DNA of 64,000 nt from Mycobacterium adipatum (GCF_001644575.1 NZ_CP015596.1:1-64000); one strand, 5' to 3'. Positions 9,857 through 18,899 are shown, numbered from the stretch's first letter. Numbers and translations are program-made. The notes: generated from the letters alone by a model not told the origin.

Positions 9857-11500
9857 TCAGTTGCAGAAGATCAGGAAGCAGTTGCCGCCCTGGCCGCCAC
9901 CCTGGCCCCCTTGGCCACCCCCGGACTCGCCGCGGTCGTAGTCACCGCGGCCGTAGTCACCACGCGAGCCGGAGTCACCACGAGAACCCTCGGAATTGCC
10001 TGAGCCCGAACCGTTTCCACCGCTACCACCGGTCGGCCACGGCCACTGCGGTTGCTGCGGCTGCTGCGGTTTGGGTTGCTGCGGCTGCGGCTGTTGGGGT
10101 TGTTGCGGCGGGTAACCCGGGTAGTCGTCGTCATAGTCCGGGTAGTCGGGATAGTCGGGCTGCTGGGTCTGGCGTGGCTTCTGCTCCCACGGCGGGCGCC
10201 AGACCGGCCACTGCGGGCGCGGCAGCACGATCACCGGGGGCGGCAGCACCACCGGCGGGGTCCACACCGGGGGCACGACGGGCGGTGCGACCGGAGCCGG
10301 GGCCGGCGGCGGAGCCACCGGGGCCGGGGCGGGGGCGGGAGCCTGCGGTGCGGGAGCGCGCTCGACATACACCTGGCGTGGCGCCTGTTGTGGCGCCTGC
10401 TGCACCACTGGGATGGGCGCTTTGATGGTCTCGGCCGCCGCGGGAGGCGGCGGTGGGGCCGGCTGCACGGGCAGCGCTTCGGGCACCGGGGCGGGGGCGG
10501 GGGCCTGCGCGCTCGGTGCGACGGCGGCGCGCGCCGGCGCGGGCCGCTCGTCGGCGGTCGGCCGGATACTGACGGCCAGCGAGATCGCCAGGGCGACGAC
10601 ACCGATCACGAAGATCGAGGCCATGCTTCCCACCAGCAAAAACGGCTTCGGCCCCTGCTCGGCGGGCGGTTCGACGTCCAGGCCGGTGAGATCGTCGGGG
10701 ACCTCGGCGTAGTTCGGGACCGATGAGGCCGCCAACTGGGTATCGGCGGCCGCGGCGAGCACCGAACCCGCCGTGGGGCCGTCGGGGTCCAGCGAGTAGG
10801 CCAGCCCGACGGTGGACGCTTCGAACGCCGGGGCGCTGGCCGAGGCCAGTGCCGCTCCCCGCGCCAGCGCGAGTCCGGATTCCTCCGGGGCGCTGACCGG
10901 GATGTCGACGAGCGCGGCCAGGTGTTCCTTGACCGACGCCACATCGACGCCGGAGCCGACGACGAACATGCCCTCCGGGGCGGTGTCCTGGCCGGCGACC
11001 GCGGCGGCCATCTCGCCGAGGACGGCCATCGCGTCGGTGCTGTGCAGGCTGCGGCTGAGCACCTTGACCACCGAGCCGTCTTCGGCACGCACCACCGAGA
11101 GGGTGGCGGTATCCCGGTTGAGGAATAGCAGGGCGGTGGAGTTGTAGCCGACAGCGCGCCCGGCCGCCTGGGCCAGCGCGCCGGCGGCGTGCAGTTCGGA
11201 TACCAGCATCACGTCGTTGATGCCGTGCGCGGCGAGCGCCTCACGTAGTGCGGACGCGTCGGTGTGGTCGGTCCAGGTGACACCGATGGCTTTGAGGTGG
11301 TGACCGCCGGCCTGCGCACTCTCCTGAGTTCCGAGTACCGCCTGGACGACCTGATCGGCCACGCTCAGCGTTGCTGAATCATCCGATCCCGCCACCTCGA
11401 AGACATCATGGTCAACGGTGGCGCCATCGCCCTTCTCACCCTCTACCAGCACCATACGTACTGCGGTAGGGGTCATCGACACACCCAGTACGATGTCCAC
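9857..11500 (-). CDS. DUF7159-type membrane protein with Pro/Gln-rich C-terminal tail
   Basis: A 547-residue protein in three parts: a cytoplasmic N-terminal domain (about 1-280, starting VDIVLGVSMTPTAVRMVLVE) typical of mycobacterial DUF7159 proteins, one membrane helix (about 286-312), and a long outside tail rich in Pro/Ala, then Pro/Gln/Tyr, then Gly/Ser/Arg, ending NCFLIFCN. The GTG at 11500 is chosen over the longer reading to 11596 because GGAGGGG lies 3 nt upstream and the family begins at this motif. Function unknown. It has the same general plan (globular domain, one helix, biased tail) as the Hsp70-like protein at 59481-61319. Confidence 0.78.
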   Translation of the reverse strand: MDIVLGVSMTPTAVRMVLVEGEKGDGATVDHDVFEVAGSDDSATLSVADQVVQAVLGTQESAQAGGHHLKAIGVTWTDHTDASALREALAAHGINDVMLVSELHAAGALAQAAGRAVGYNSTALLFLNRDTATLSVVRAEDGSVVKVLSRSLHSTDAMAVLGEMAAAVAGQDTAPEGMFVVGSGVDVASVKEHLAALVDIPVSAPEESGLALARGAALASASAPAFEASTVGLAYSLDPDGPTAGSVLAAAADTQLAASSVPNYAEVPDDLTGLDVEPPAEQGPKPFLLVGSMASIFVIGVVALAISLAVSIRPTADERPAPARAAVAPSAQAPAPAPVPEALPVQPAPPPPPAAAETIKAPIPVVQQAPQQAPRQVYVERAPAPQAPAPAPAPVAPPPAPAPVAPPVVPPVWTPPVVLPPPVIVLPRPQWPVWRPPWEQKPRQTQQPDYPDYPDYDDDYPGYPPQQPQQPQPQQPKPQQPQQPQWPWPTGGSGGNGSGSGNSEGSRGDSGSRGDYGRGDYDRGESGGGQGGQGGGQGGNCFLIFCN

Positions 11501-11649
11501 TTGCCCCTCCAAAGTGTTTGCTACGTAGCTCGTTTCATCGGTGTCGGACCCTCGACACAAACCGGCGACTAGATAGTTCATCGCCGTGAGCGGCACCGCC
11601 GTTACAGCCGGCGGCGTTAGCTAAAGCACGTAACAGACCCTACGCGGGT

Positions 11650-12219
11650 TCACGGTTTGACGAAGTTCAGATACGACTTCGACGGGGTCGGTCCGCGTTG
11701 CCCCTGGTACTTGGAACCAGCCTTGCTGCTGCCGTACGGATGCTCGGCGGGACTGGTCAATCGGAGCAGACACAGCTGCCCGATCTTCATACCCGGCCAC
11801 AGCGTGATGGGCAGGTTCGCCACGTTGGACAGCTCCAGGGTGATGTGCCCGGAGAATCCCGGGTCGATGAACCCGGCCGTCGAGTGCGTCAGCAGCCCGA
11901 GCCGCCCCAGCGAGGACTTGCCCTCCAGCCGGCCGGCCAGATCGTCGGGCAGTGCGCAGCGTTCCAGCGTCGAGCCGAGCACGAACTCGCCAGGGTGCAG
12001 CACGAACGGCTCTCCCTCCTTGGGCTCGACCAGGGTGGTTAGGTCGTCCTGGCGCAGCGCCGGGTCGATGTGGGTGTAGCGGGTGTTGTTGAACACCCGA
12101 AACAGGCTGTCCAGACGCACGTCGATGCTCGACGGTTGGATGAGGGAGTCATCGTGCGGGTCCAGCGCCAGCCGGCCCGCGGCGATCTCGGCGCGGATAT
12201 CGCGATCGGAGAGCAGCAC
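11650..12219 (-). CDS. dcd: dCTP deaminase (dUMP-forming type in mycobacteria)
   Basis: A 189-residue trimeric nucleotide deaminase. [12 protein letters not shown] at the N-terminus, QPSSIDVRL, the catalytic stretch [11 protein letters not shown] and the C-terminal [10 protein letters not shown] are all family hallmarks. In mycobacteria the enzyme converts dCTP to dUMP by combined deaminase-dUTPase action and so feeds dTMP synthesis. Position beside tRNA-Gly matches other mycobacteria. The length is normal and it is intact. Confidence 0.95.
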   Translation of the reverse strand: MLLSDRDIRAEIAAGRLALDPHDDSLIQPSSIDVRLDSLFRVFNNTRYTHIDPALRQDDLTTLVEPKEGEPFVLHPGEFVLGSTLERCALPDDLAGRLEGKSSLGRLGLLTHSTAGFIDPGFSGHITLELSNVANLPITLWPGMKIGQLCLLRLTSPAEHPYGSSKAGSKYQGQRGPTPSKSYLNFVKP

Positions 12220-12242
12220 GCGACGAGCGTAACCGGCTCAGG

Positions 12243-12674
12243 TCATGGACATGCCGGTGGCGCGTCGGCACGCACCGGGGCATCGGCGGGCAACGTGTAG
12301 GTGACCACGGCGTTGGCGTCATGCGGGCTGTCGTTGCGCACGACGTGCGGTGTACCCGCCGGAATGACGATGGCCTGCCCGGCCAGATACGGCGTCGGCG
12401 CGCACTGATCGGCGGTCTGCAGCGTCACGGTGCCGCCGGTGATGACCGTGTGCTCGACGCCCGGGTGGGTGTGCCAACCGCTGCTCGACGGCGGGTGCAG
12501 CAGCAGCTCCTGGACGTAGAGGGTGGTCGGGCCGGTGGTCTCGATCAGTACCGGCTCCGCGGAGGTGCCGGTGGCCAGCTCGGTACGTTCGACGTCGCCC
12601 TCGGCGGGTGTGGCGTGCGCGGCCGGGGCGCTGATGAGCGCGCCGACGAGTGCCAGGAATGCGAGACGTTTCAT
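12243..12674 (-). CDS. Secreted cupin-domain protein
   Basis: A 143-residue protein with an N-terminal Sec signal (about 1-21, ending APAAHA), then a single cupin barrel. Cupin motif 1 appears as GWHTHPGVEHTVITGG, with metal-binding His/His/Glu, and motif 2 as IPAGTPHVVRN. It is expected outside the membrane. The ligand or reaction is unknown. It ends just after dcd on the same strand. Confidence 0.8.
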   Translation of the reverse strand: MKRLAFLALVGALISAPAAHATPAEGDVERTELATGTSAEPVLIETTGPTTLYVQELLLHPPSSSGWHTHPGVEHTVITGGTVTLQTADQCAPTPYLAGQAIVIPAGTPHVVRNDSPHDANAVVTYTLPADAPVRADAPPACP

Positions 12675-12736
12675 GACTCCCCCATGGGTCGCGTCCTATC
12701 GGTGACCAGCGGATGCTAGCCTTCCTGATCGAACAT

Positions 12737-12810
12737 GCCGATGTAGTTCAATGGCAGAACATCAGCTTCCCAAGCTGAATACGCGGGTTCGATTCCCGTC
12801 ATCGGCTCCA
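12737..12810 (+). tRNA. tRNA-Gly (anticodon CCC)
   Basis: Acceptor stem GCCGATG (12737-12743) pairs with CATCGGC (12800-12806), followed by T and an encoded CCA. The anticodon stem TCAGC/GCTGA encloses the loop TTCCCAA, giving anticodon CCC. The T arm is GCGGGTTCGATTCCCGT. Its 3' half is duplicated at 20378-20420, which marks it as the integration site of the island that follows. Confidence 0.96.
12767..12810 (+). other. attL: 3' end of tRNA-Gly
   Basis: The 44 bp from the anticodon loop (TTCCCAAGCTG) to CCA match 20378-20420 with one substitution and one missing base. This is the left boundary of the island. The tRNA stays intact because the element carries the tRNA 3' end. Confidence 0.85.
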
Positions 12811-12866
12811 CGAAACCCCTGTTAGGTGGGGCTTTGCACCTCTCCTGGCGGCTTCTCGGCAATTTT

Positions 12867-12884
12867 TTGACCGCCGTTTGACCG
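12867..12884 (+). repeat. Paired TTGACCG repeats near attL
   Basis: TTGACCG occurs at 12867-12873 and 12878-12884, an 11-bp period (one helical turn). A matching pair with the same period and orientation lies near attR. These may be arm-type binding sites of the island integrase. Confidence 0.45.
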
Positions 12885-13665
12885 TGGCCCTGCGACGCGA
12901 TCGATGCGTTGTTGTTTGCTGCCCCTGCCGATGCGACGTGCGACGATCCTCGGCATGGGCAAGCGCATCATCGAAGGTCACGAGATCGACATCGCGGACG
13001 CCAAAGACCTAGAAGGGGTCGTTGGCAAGCCGATCAAGATGGTTCCCGACGATCAGGGAATAATTAGCTCAACGATTCCAGTTCACCCCACAAAATCCAT
13101 ATTTGCGAAATTCGAGCTGGCTGGCGAGAATCTTCCGCACGAAGAATATTTTATTCTGATTCCACCGGGCGAAAGCCGCACGAGAATCGGAATGTCTGAA
13201 ATACGACCCTTCCGTAACGAATGGACGCTAGAAGACATAGCCCATCAACAGCAATTATTTGACGCCATTGGCAAAATCGCAGTCTTCGGCGGCCACGTCG
13301 AAATGGCCATGAAGAAGGTCCTAATCACGCTTCGTGGCGGCAACCGTGACCTTCTGGATCCCACGCTACCGAGCGACTGGGACGGCTTAGAAAAAGAGCT
13401 TCGCAAATTATGCGATGGATCCGACGACGTCCGCACAAAGCTCTCGGCTATCCTGAATGATTCTGATGAGAAGCAACTACGAGACAAACGCAATGACGCC
13501 ATTCACGGGTACTGGTGGTTAATTCCCGCTCATGGCAGGTTGATAAACGCCCGCTATTACCGTCCCAAAAAGGGCAATACTCAGATGCCCGTATCGATTT
13601 ACGGCTCTTCATGATTGAGGGTGTAGAACGGTCAGCTGCTGTCGGCCTGTGATTGGGGTGTCTGG

Positions 13666-14418
13666 TTGGCTGGGTGTGTGCCGGAGGAGAAGCGGAAGAG
13701 TAAGAGGAAGAGCGCGGTGTCCGGGGGTGGTGTGGACCTGTCGATGCTGCAACAGCTGATGGCCGATGCTGGCCGGGATTTGTTCGCGGGAGTGTTCGAT
13801 GAACCGACACCCGAGGTGGGAGCTGTGCCGGAGCGTGTGCGGGGTTTCCGGGTGCGGGTCGACCTGATGTACGCCAAGCCGCCGATCTGGCGTCGTCTGG
13901 TCCTGCCGGGTGACCTCGTGCTCGATGAGCTGCATGACGTGCTGCAGGTTGCGATGGGCTGGCAGGACGGTCATCTGCATAAGTTCGGTGTCGGGGCGGA
14001 CCGGCGTACCCGTGCCTACTTCGTCACCAGATTTGATCTCAGCGAAGGCGACGACGGTCTCGTCGAGGACGGTGTGCGCCTGGATCAGGTGGTCTCCGGT
14101 AAGGGCGACCGGTTGTTCTATGACTACGACTTCGGCGACGGATGGGAGCACGTGCTGGTGGTCGAAGACGTTCTCGATGATCCACCTTCGGCTCCGGTGT
14201 GCCTGGCGGGCAAGATGGCCTGCCCGCCGGAGGATTGTGGTGGCTTGGGCGGCTATGAGGAATTGGCTGCGTGGGTTCGTGGCGGGTACGACCCGCGGGC
14301 AACACCGATGGGGCTGGGTGCGCAGGAGATGCGCGACTGGCTGCCCCGAGGCTGGCACCCCGATCGTTTCTCGGTGACCGAGACCAATGACGCTCTGGCC
14401 GCGTCGAATATGCGTTGA
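13666..14418 (+). CDS. tnpR: IS1096 passenger TnpR-type protein (plasmid pRiA4b ORF-3 domain), copy 1
   Basis: A 250-residue protein with the pRiA4b ORF-3-like domain: RVRVDLMYAKPPIWRRLVLP, LHDVLQVAMGWQDGHLHKF, YDYDFGDGWEHVLVVE and a Cys-containing CPPEDCGGLGGYEEL. It is the accessory protein of IS1096-type elements and, despite the name, does not look like a serine or tyrosine resolvase. Its role in transposition is unknown. A TTG at 13666 opens the reading; the GTG at 13678 is an alternative start. It is convergent with the transposase, 7 bp apart. Confidence 0.88.
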   Translation: MAGCVPEEKRKSKRKSAVSGGGVDLSMLQQLMADAGRDLFAGVFDEPTPEVGAVPERVRGFRVRVDLMYAKPPIWRRLVLPGDLVLDELHDVLQVAMGWQDGHLHKFGVGADRRTRAYFVTRFDLSEGDDGLVEDGVRLDQVVSGKGDRLFYDYDFGDGWEHVLVVEDVLDDPPSAPVCLAGKMACPPEDCGGLGGYEELAAWVRGGYDPRATPMGLGAQEMRDWLPRGWHPDRFSVTETNDALAASNMR

Positions 14419-14425
14419 GGACTCT

Positions 14426-15748
14426 TCACTGCCGAGGTGCAAGGAGCTGAGTTCGGAAGCCTCCGGTCTCGAGCAGTGACCGGGCGATGTAGTTGGTGAG
14501 GTTGCGGAAGCCCAGCGCGGATCCGCGCAGGTGTTCGAGGCGGCCGTTGATCGCTTCGGTGGGCCCGTTGGAGGTGCCGGGGCGGTCGAAGTAGGCCAGC
14601 ACGTCGGCGGCACGCTTCTTCAGGGTCCGTCCCAGGGTGATCAGTTCGGTCAGCGGCTTGGGAACGCCGGTGCTCAGCGTGGTGATCAGCGCCGCCATCA
14701 TCGTGCGGCCTTTCGTGCGGTCGGGTTCACGATACGCGGCCACGGTGCGCTGATACATCTGCCAGGTGGCCTCGACTTCTGCGTGGGCGTCGGCGGCGAA
14801 CAAGGCGGCCAGCCGGGTGCGCTGGCGGTCGGTGAGCAGATCGGCACCGGTGTGCAGGGTGCGTCGGCAGGTGTAGAGCGGGTCGGACTTGCGGCCGCGG
14901 TGCCCACATGTCGCCAGCTGCACCCGGCGGCGGCACTCATCGAGGGCGTTGCCAGCCAGGCGCACCACGTGGAAAGGGTCCATCACCGTCGCCGCCTCGG
15001 GCAGTTCCTCGGCGGTAGCGGTCTTGAACCCGGAGAAGCCATCCATAGCAACAACGTCCACGCCGTCACGCCAGTCCTGCGGCCGCTCGGCCAACCAGTC
15101 CTGAAACGCCTTTTTTGAGCGACCCTCGACCATGTCGAGCAGCCGAGCCGGACCGGTCCCGTCACGCACAGGGGTGAGATCGATGATGACGGTGACGTAC
15201 CTGTCACCGCGACGGGTGTGCCGCCAGACGTGCTCATCGACGCCGATCACCGCCACGCCGTCGAAACGGGCCGGATCGGCGATCAGCACCCGTCGGCCTT
15301 CTGCCAGCACCGCGTTGTTGGCGGTGTTCCACGACACCGCGAGCGCTTCGGCGATGCGAGCCACGGATAGATGCTGGCAGACAATGGCTTCCAGCGCCCA
15401 CCGCAGAGCACGCCGCGACAGCTTGGCACGTGGTTCGGCCATCCTGGTGGTGTCTTGTCGCCACACGTGGGCGCAGCCGGCGCACCGGTAGCGACGGATG
15501 GTCACCAGCAGTGTGGTGGGGCGCCACCCGAACGGCTCATGGGCCAGAGTACGGGTGAGGCTGTCGCGTGGGATGCCTTCTTCGCCGCAGCGACGACACC
15601 ACCGGTCCTCGTCGGTCACCCGGCACGCCAGCACAGCACGGCCGGGCTCAAGGCGTTGTCCGGTCACCTGCAGCCCAAGTTCGTCGAGGCGGCAGAAAGT
15701 CGTCAGGTCAGCGCAGGCGAAGCCCGCCCGACCGGTAGCGTCAGGCAC
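14426..15748 (-). CDS. tnpA: ISL3-family transposase, copy 1
   Basis: A 440-residue DDE transposase. The N-terminal zinc-finger region has CRRCGEEG and CAGCAHVW, followed by a helix-turn-helix (SVARIAEALAVSWNTANNAV). The DDE core shows GVDEHVWRH (D about 171), VVAMDGFSG (D about 236) and GPTEAINGRLEHLRG (catalytic E). It starts at a GTG. Full length and uninterrupted, so probably active. Confidence 0.95.
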   Translation of the reverse strand: MPDATGRAGFACADLTTFCRLDELGLQVTGQRLEPGRAVLACRVTDEDRWCRRCGEEGIPRDSLTRTLAHEPFGWRPTTLLVTIRRYRCAGCAHVWRQDTTRMAEPRAKLSRRALRWALEAIVCQHLSVARIAEALAVSWNTANNAVLAEGRRVLIADPARFDGVAVIGVDEHVWRHTRRGDRYVTVIIDLTPVRDGTGPARLLDMVEGRSKKAFQDWLAERPQDWRDGVDVVAMDGFSGFKTATAEELPEAATVMDPFHVVRLAGNALDECRRRVQLATCGHRGRKSDPLYTCRRTLHTGADLLTDRQRTRLAALFAADAHAEVEATWQMYQRTVAAYREPDRTKGRTMMAALITTLSTGVPKPLTELITLGRTLKKRAADVLAYFDRPGTSNGPTEAINGRLEHLRGSALGFRNLTNYIARSLLETGGFRTQLLAPRQ

Positions 15749-16178
15749 GTCGAGGTCTTTCGGATGAGGAGTGTAGGAACCCTCATTTTCGAGAGACCTC
15801 GACCTCTATCCCGGCAACGACGCGCCAACCACCTCTACACCCTCATCTGTGAAGAGCCCGATTTACAACAAGATACAGGACGTGCGTGACGTCGGTGATT
15901 CTCTCTACTTGATGTCAGACGGTCTGCAAAAGCTTGTTACTCCGCACTGGCCAATCGCGTTCTTCGCAGACACCATCACACATTCATAGACCCACAAACG
16001 GCTTAAGTCCGCTGCCGCAGCGGCACCACGTTGGACGCTTCGCGTGGATGGACCAAAGCCTCCAGCGCAGCCATCGTTTCGGCGTGATCGTCATCGAATA
16101 GATGCGTGTAAATCGGGCTCTTCATGATTGAGGGTGTAGAACGGTCAGCTGCTGTCGGCCTGTGATTGGGGTGTCTGG

Positions 16179-16931
16179 TTGGCTGGGTGTGTGCCGGAGG
16201 AGAAGCGGAAGAGTAAGAGGAAGAGCGCGGTGTCCGGGGGTGGTGTGGACCTGTCGATGCTGCAACAGCTGATGGCCGATGCTGGCCGGGATTTGTTCGC
16301 GGGAGTGTTCGATGAACCGACACCCGAGGTGGGAGCTGTGCCGGAGCGTGTGCGGGGTTTCCGGGTGCGGGTCGACCTGATGTACGCCAAGCCGCCGATC
16401 TGGCGTCGTCTGGTCCTGCCGGGTGACCTCGTGCTCGATGAGCTGCATGACGTGCTGCAGGTTGCGATGGGCTGGCAGGACGGTCATCTGCATAAGTTCG
16501 GTGTCGGGGCGGACCGGCGTACCCGTGCCTACTTCGTCACCAGATTTGATCTCAGCGAAGGCGACGACGGTCTCGTCGAGGACGGTGTGCGCCTGGATCA
16601 GGTGGTCTCCGGTAAGGGCGACCGGTTGTTCTATGACTACGACTTCGGCGACGGATGGGAGCACGTGCTGGTGGTCGAAGACGTTCTCGATGATCCACCT
16701 TCGGCTCCGGTGTGCCTGGCGGGCAAGATGGCCTGCCCGCCGGAGGATTGTGGTGGCTTGGGCGGCTATGAGGAATTGGCTGCGTGGGTTCGTGGCGGGT
16801 ACGACCCGCGGGCAACACCGATGGGGCTGGGTGCGCAGGAGATGCGCGACTGGCTGCCCCGAGGCTGGCACCCCGATCGTTTCTCGGTGACCGAGACCAA
16901 TGACGCTCTGGCCGCGTCGAATATGCGTTGA
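16179..16931 (+). CDS. tnpR: IS1096 passenger TnpR-type protein, copy 2
   Basis: The same 250-residue protein as at 13666-14418, with the pRiA4b ORF-3-like domain and motif YDYDFGDGWEHV. No differences seen. Confidence 0.88.
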   Translation: MAGCVPEEKRKSKRKSAVSGGGVDLSMLQQLMADAGRDLFAGVFDEPTPEVGAVPERVRGFRVRVDLMYAKPPIWRRLVLPGDLVLDELHDVLQVAMGWQDGHLHKFGVGADRRTRAYFVTRFDLSEGDDGLVEDGVRLDQVVSGKGDRLFYDYDFGDGWEHVLVVEDVLDDPPSAPVCLAGKMACPPEDCGGLGGYEELAAWVRGGYDPRATPMGLGAQEMRDWLPRGWHPDRFSVTETNDALAASNMR

Positions 16932-16938
16932 GGACTCT

Positions 16939-18261
16939 TCACTGCCGAGGTGCAAGGAGCTGAGTTCGGAAGCCTCCGGTCTCGAGCAGTGACCGGGCGA
17001 TGTAGTTGGTGAGGTTGCGGAAGCCCAGCGCGGATCCGCGCAGGTGTTCGAGGCGGCCGTTGATCGCTTCGGTGGGCCCGTTGGAGGTGCCGGGGCGGTC
17101 GAAGTAGGCCAGCACGTCGGCGGCACGCTTCTTCAGGGTCCGTCCCAGGGTGATCAGTTCGGTCAGCGGCTTGGGAACGCCGGTGCTCAGCGTGGTGATC
17201 AGCGCCGCCATCATCGTGCGGCCTTTCGTGCGGTCGGGTTCACGATACGCGGCCACGGTGCGCTGATACATCTGCCAGGTGGCCTCGACTTCTGCGTGGG
17301 CGTCGGCGGCGAACAAGGCGGCCAGCCGGGTGCGCTGGCGGTCGGTGAGCAGATCGGCACCGGTGTGCAGGGTGCGTCGGCAGGTGTAGAGCGGGTCGGA
17401 CTTGCGGCCGCGGTGCCCACATGTCGCCAGCTGCACCCGGCGGCGGCACTCATCGAGGGCGTTGCCAGCCAGGCGCACCACGTGGAAAGGGTCCATCACC
17501 GTCGCCGCCTCGGGCAGTTCCTCGGCGGTAGCGGTCTTGAACCCGGAGAAGCCATCCATAGCAACAACGTCCACGCCGTCACGCCAGTCCTGCGGCCGCT
17601 CGGCCAACCAGTCCTGAAACGCCTTTTTTGAGCGACCCTCGACCATGTCGAGCAGCCGAGCCGGACCGGTCCCGTCACGCACAGGGGTGAGATCGATGAT
17701 GACGGTGACGTACCTGTCACCGCGACGGGTGTGCCGCCAGACGTGCTCATCGACGCCGATCACCGCCACGCCGTCGAAACGGGCCGGATCGGCGATCAGC
17801 ACCCGTCGGCCTTCTGCCAGCACCGCGTTGTTGGCGGTGTTCCACGACACCGCGAGCGCTTCGGCGATGCGAGCCACGGATAGATGCTGGCAGACAATGG
17901 CTTCCAGCGCCCACCGCAGAGCACGCCGCGACAGCTTGGCACGTGGTTCGGCCATCCTGGTGGTGTCTTGTCGCCACACGTGGGCGCAGCCGGCGCACCG
18001 GTAGCGACGGATGGTCACCAGCAGTGTGGTGGGGCGCCACCCGAACGGCTCATGGGCCAGAGTACGGGTGAGGCTGTCGCGTGGGATGCCTTCTTCGCCG
18101 CAGCGACGACACCACCGGTCCTCGTCGGTCACCCGGCACGCCAGCACAGCACGGCCGGGCTCAAGGCGTTGTCCGGTCACCTGCAGCCCAAGTTCGTCGA
18201 GGCGGCAGAAAGTCGTCAGGTCAGCGCAGGCGAAGCCCGCCCGACCGGTAGCGTCAGGCAC
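16939..18261 (-). CDS. tnpA: ISL3-family transposase, copy 2
   Basis: The same 440-residue DDE transposase as at 14426-15748, intact, with GVDEHVWRH, VVAMDGFSG and GPTEAINGRL. Transcription runs in the same direction as the disrupted integrase gene. Confidence 0.95.
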   Translation of the reverse strand: MPDATGRAGFACADLTTFCRLDELGLQVTGQRLEPGRAVLACRVTDEDRWCRRCGEEGIPRDSLTRTLAHEPFGWRPTTLLVTIRRYRCAGCAHVWRQDTTRMAEPRAKLSRRALRWALEAIVCQHLSVARIAEALAVSWNTANNAVLAEGRRVLIADPARFDGVAVIGVDEHVWRHTRRGDRYVTVIIDLTPVRDGTGPARLLDMVEGRSKKAFQDWLAERPQDWRDGVDVVAMDGFSGFKTATAEELPEAATVMDPFHVVRLAGNALDECRRRVQLATCGHRGRKSDPLYTCRRTLHTGADLLTDRQRTRLAALFAADAHAEVEATWQMYQRTVAAYREPDRTKGRTMMAALITTLSTGVPKPLTELITLGRTLKKRAADVLAYFDRPGTSNGPTEAINGRLEHLRGSALGFRNLTNYIARSLLETGGFRTQLLAPRQ

Positions 18262-18589
18262 GTCGAGGTCTTTCGGATGAGGAGTGTAGGAACCCTCATT
18301 TTCGAGAGACCTCGACCTCTATCCCGGCAACGACGCGCCAACCACCTCTACACCCTCATCTGTGAAGAGCCGTAAATCGACAGCGTCGTGGTGACTTTCG
18401 CGTGACCCATAAAGCGCGAAAGCTGCAATGGAGGAATCCCGGCCACGACGCACAGGCTCGCGTAGGTATGACGCAGGGCATGGAACTTCAGCGCGGGCGG
18501 CAGAACGGGGTTTGATCCGCCAAGGCGGTTGGCGCGCGCGACCGCAGGACGGAACACCGCCTTGCAGAACGTTTGGTGTCGGATCGGTT

Positions 18590-18844
18590 ATGACCAATCC
18601 AGCACCAGACGTTCGGCAGCCTTCGAAACGACACACCTACAAGCGCAACCGCAAGGGTCAGTTTGTCTCTAAGGCCAGCCGGTCAACGCGGGTCAAACGG
18701 TCGCTGCCGATGTGCGTCGTTCGCGGGTCGGTTCGTCAGACCGTGCGCGTTGGTCGCGTCGGTCCGGGCGGCAATACGCCGGGTTTCGCGCCGGGGTCGA
18801 ACTCAAGCCGCGCAAGGATTCTGCGCGCTACTACGTGGGCGTGA
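18590..18844 (+). CDS. Possible short ORF, unrecognised
   Basis: An ATG at 18590 opens an 84-residue basic reading (MTNPAPDVRQPSKRHTYKRN, then KGQFVSKASRS) that becomes Gly/Arg-rich toward the end. It lies in the gap between the integrase remnant and the 421-residue unknown gene, where an integrase N-terminus or an excisionase might once have been. No family recognised. It may be debris. Confidence 0.25.
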   Translation: MTNPAPDVRQPSKRHTYKRNRKGQFVSKASRSTRVKRSLPMCVVRGSVRQTVRVGRVGPGGNTPGFAPGSNSSRARILRATTWA

Positions 18845-18899
18845 GCGCCGGTAGCAAGATCCCGACCACACTGATCGCAGCCATCGCCGGGCAGCGGTG

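Larger units (their letters stand above)
13603..15858 (-). mobile_element. IS1096-like insertion sequence (ISL3 family), copy 1
   Basis: A 2256-bp element identical to the copy at 16116-18371. Ends are inverted: the left begins GGCTCTTCATGATTGAGGGT, the right (reverse strand) begins GGCTCTTCACAGATGAGGGT, with 20 of the first 25 bases matching. An 8-bp target duplication CGATTTAC flanks it (13595-13602 and 15859-15866). It carries two convergent genes: the tnpR-type passenger (+) and transposase (-). Size, gene pair and 8-bp duplication match IS1096 of M. smegmatis. Confidence 0.93.
12955..15989 (+). pseudogene. HEPN-like protein, interrupted by IS1096-like copy 1
   Basis: The 5' part (12955-13602) reads MGKRIIEGHEIDIADAK through to PVSIY. 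After removal of the IS and one copy of the target duplication, it continues in frame from 15867 as NKIQDVRDVGDSLY and ends at 15989 (about 257 residues in all). The C-terminal half has helices EMAMKKVLITL and KELRKL, then RDKRNDAIHGYWW. RNDAIH fits the R-x4-H motif of HEPN domains, which are often RNases in toxins and defence systems. The ATG at 12955 is preferred; an in-frame ATG at 12904 is possible. A+T-rich codons suggest acquisition. The split product loses its last 41 residues but keeps the HEPN motif. Confidence 0.65.
16116..18371 (-). mobile_element. IS1096-like insertion sequence (ISL3 family), copy 2
   Basis: A 2256-bp element identical to copy 1 as far as I can read it. It is flanked by the 8-bp duplication GTAAATCG (16108-16115 and 18372-18379), the reverse complement of copy 1's CGATTTAC. 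It splits the island integrase. Both copies lie in the same chromosomal orientation 257 bp apart, so recombination between them would delete one copy plus the intervening DNA. Confidence 0.93.
16003..18596 (-). pseudogene. Tyrosine-recombinase integrase remnant, split by IS copy 2 and N-terminally truncated
   Basis: The piece at 18372-18596 encodes KAVFRPAVARANRL, then FHALRHTYASLCVVAG (R-H-x-x-R box II) and FMGHAKVTTTLSIY. After the IS, 16003-16107 continues THLFDDDHAETMAALEAL to LRQRT-stop. Joined through a single CGATTTAC they form a normal integrase C-terminus including GH and the catalytic Tyr in SIYTHLF. The IS cuts right at that tyrosine. No N-terminal SAM-like domain or box I arginine is visible upstream of about 18600. 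It was probably the enzyme that inserted the island into tRNA-Gly. Confidence 0.85.

Noticed and set aside
13609..14613. 334-codon minus-strand reading in the IS (and its copy at 16122-17126)
   Set aside because: Antisense to the TnpR-type passenger gene; the low-complexity Thr/His/Pro composition is a shadow.
13603..18371. Composite transposon made by the two IS copies
   Set aside because: The copies have separate target duplications and only 257 bp between them, made up of the 3' pieces of the two disrupted genes; there is no shared outer duplication.
13595..18379. Inversion between the two IS copies to explain the reverse-complement target octamers
   Set aside because: Each copy has matching duplications on both its own sides and each disrupted gene rejoins in frame with its local partner, so no exchange of flanks has occurred.
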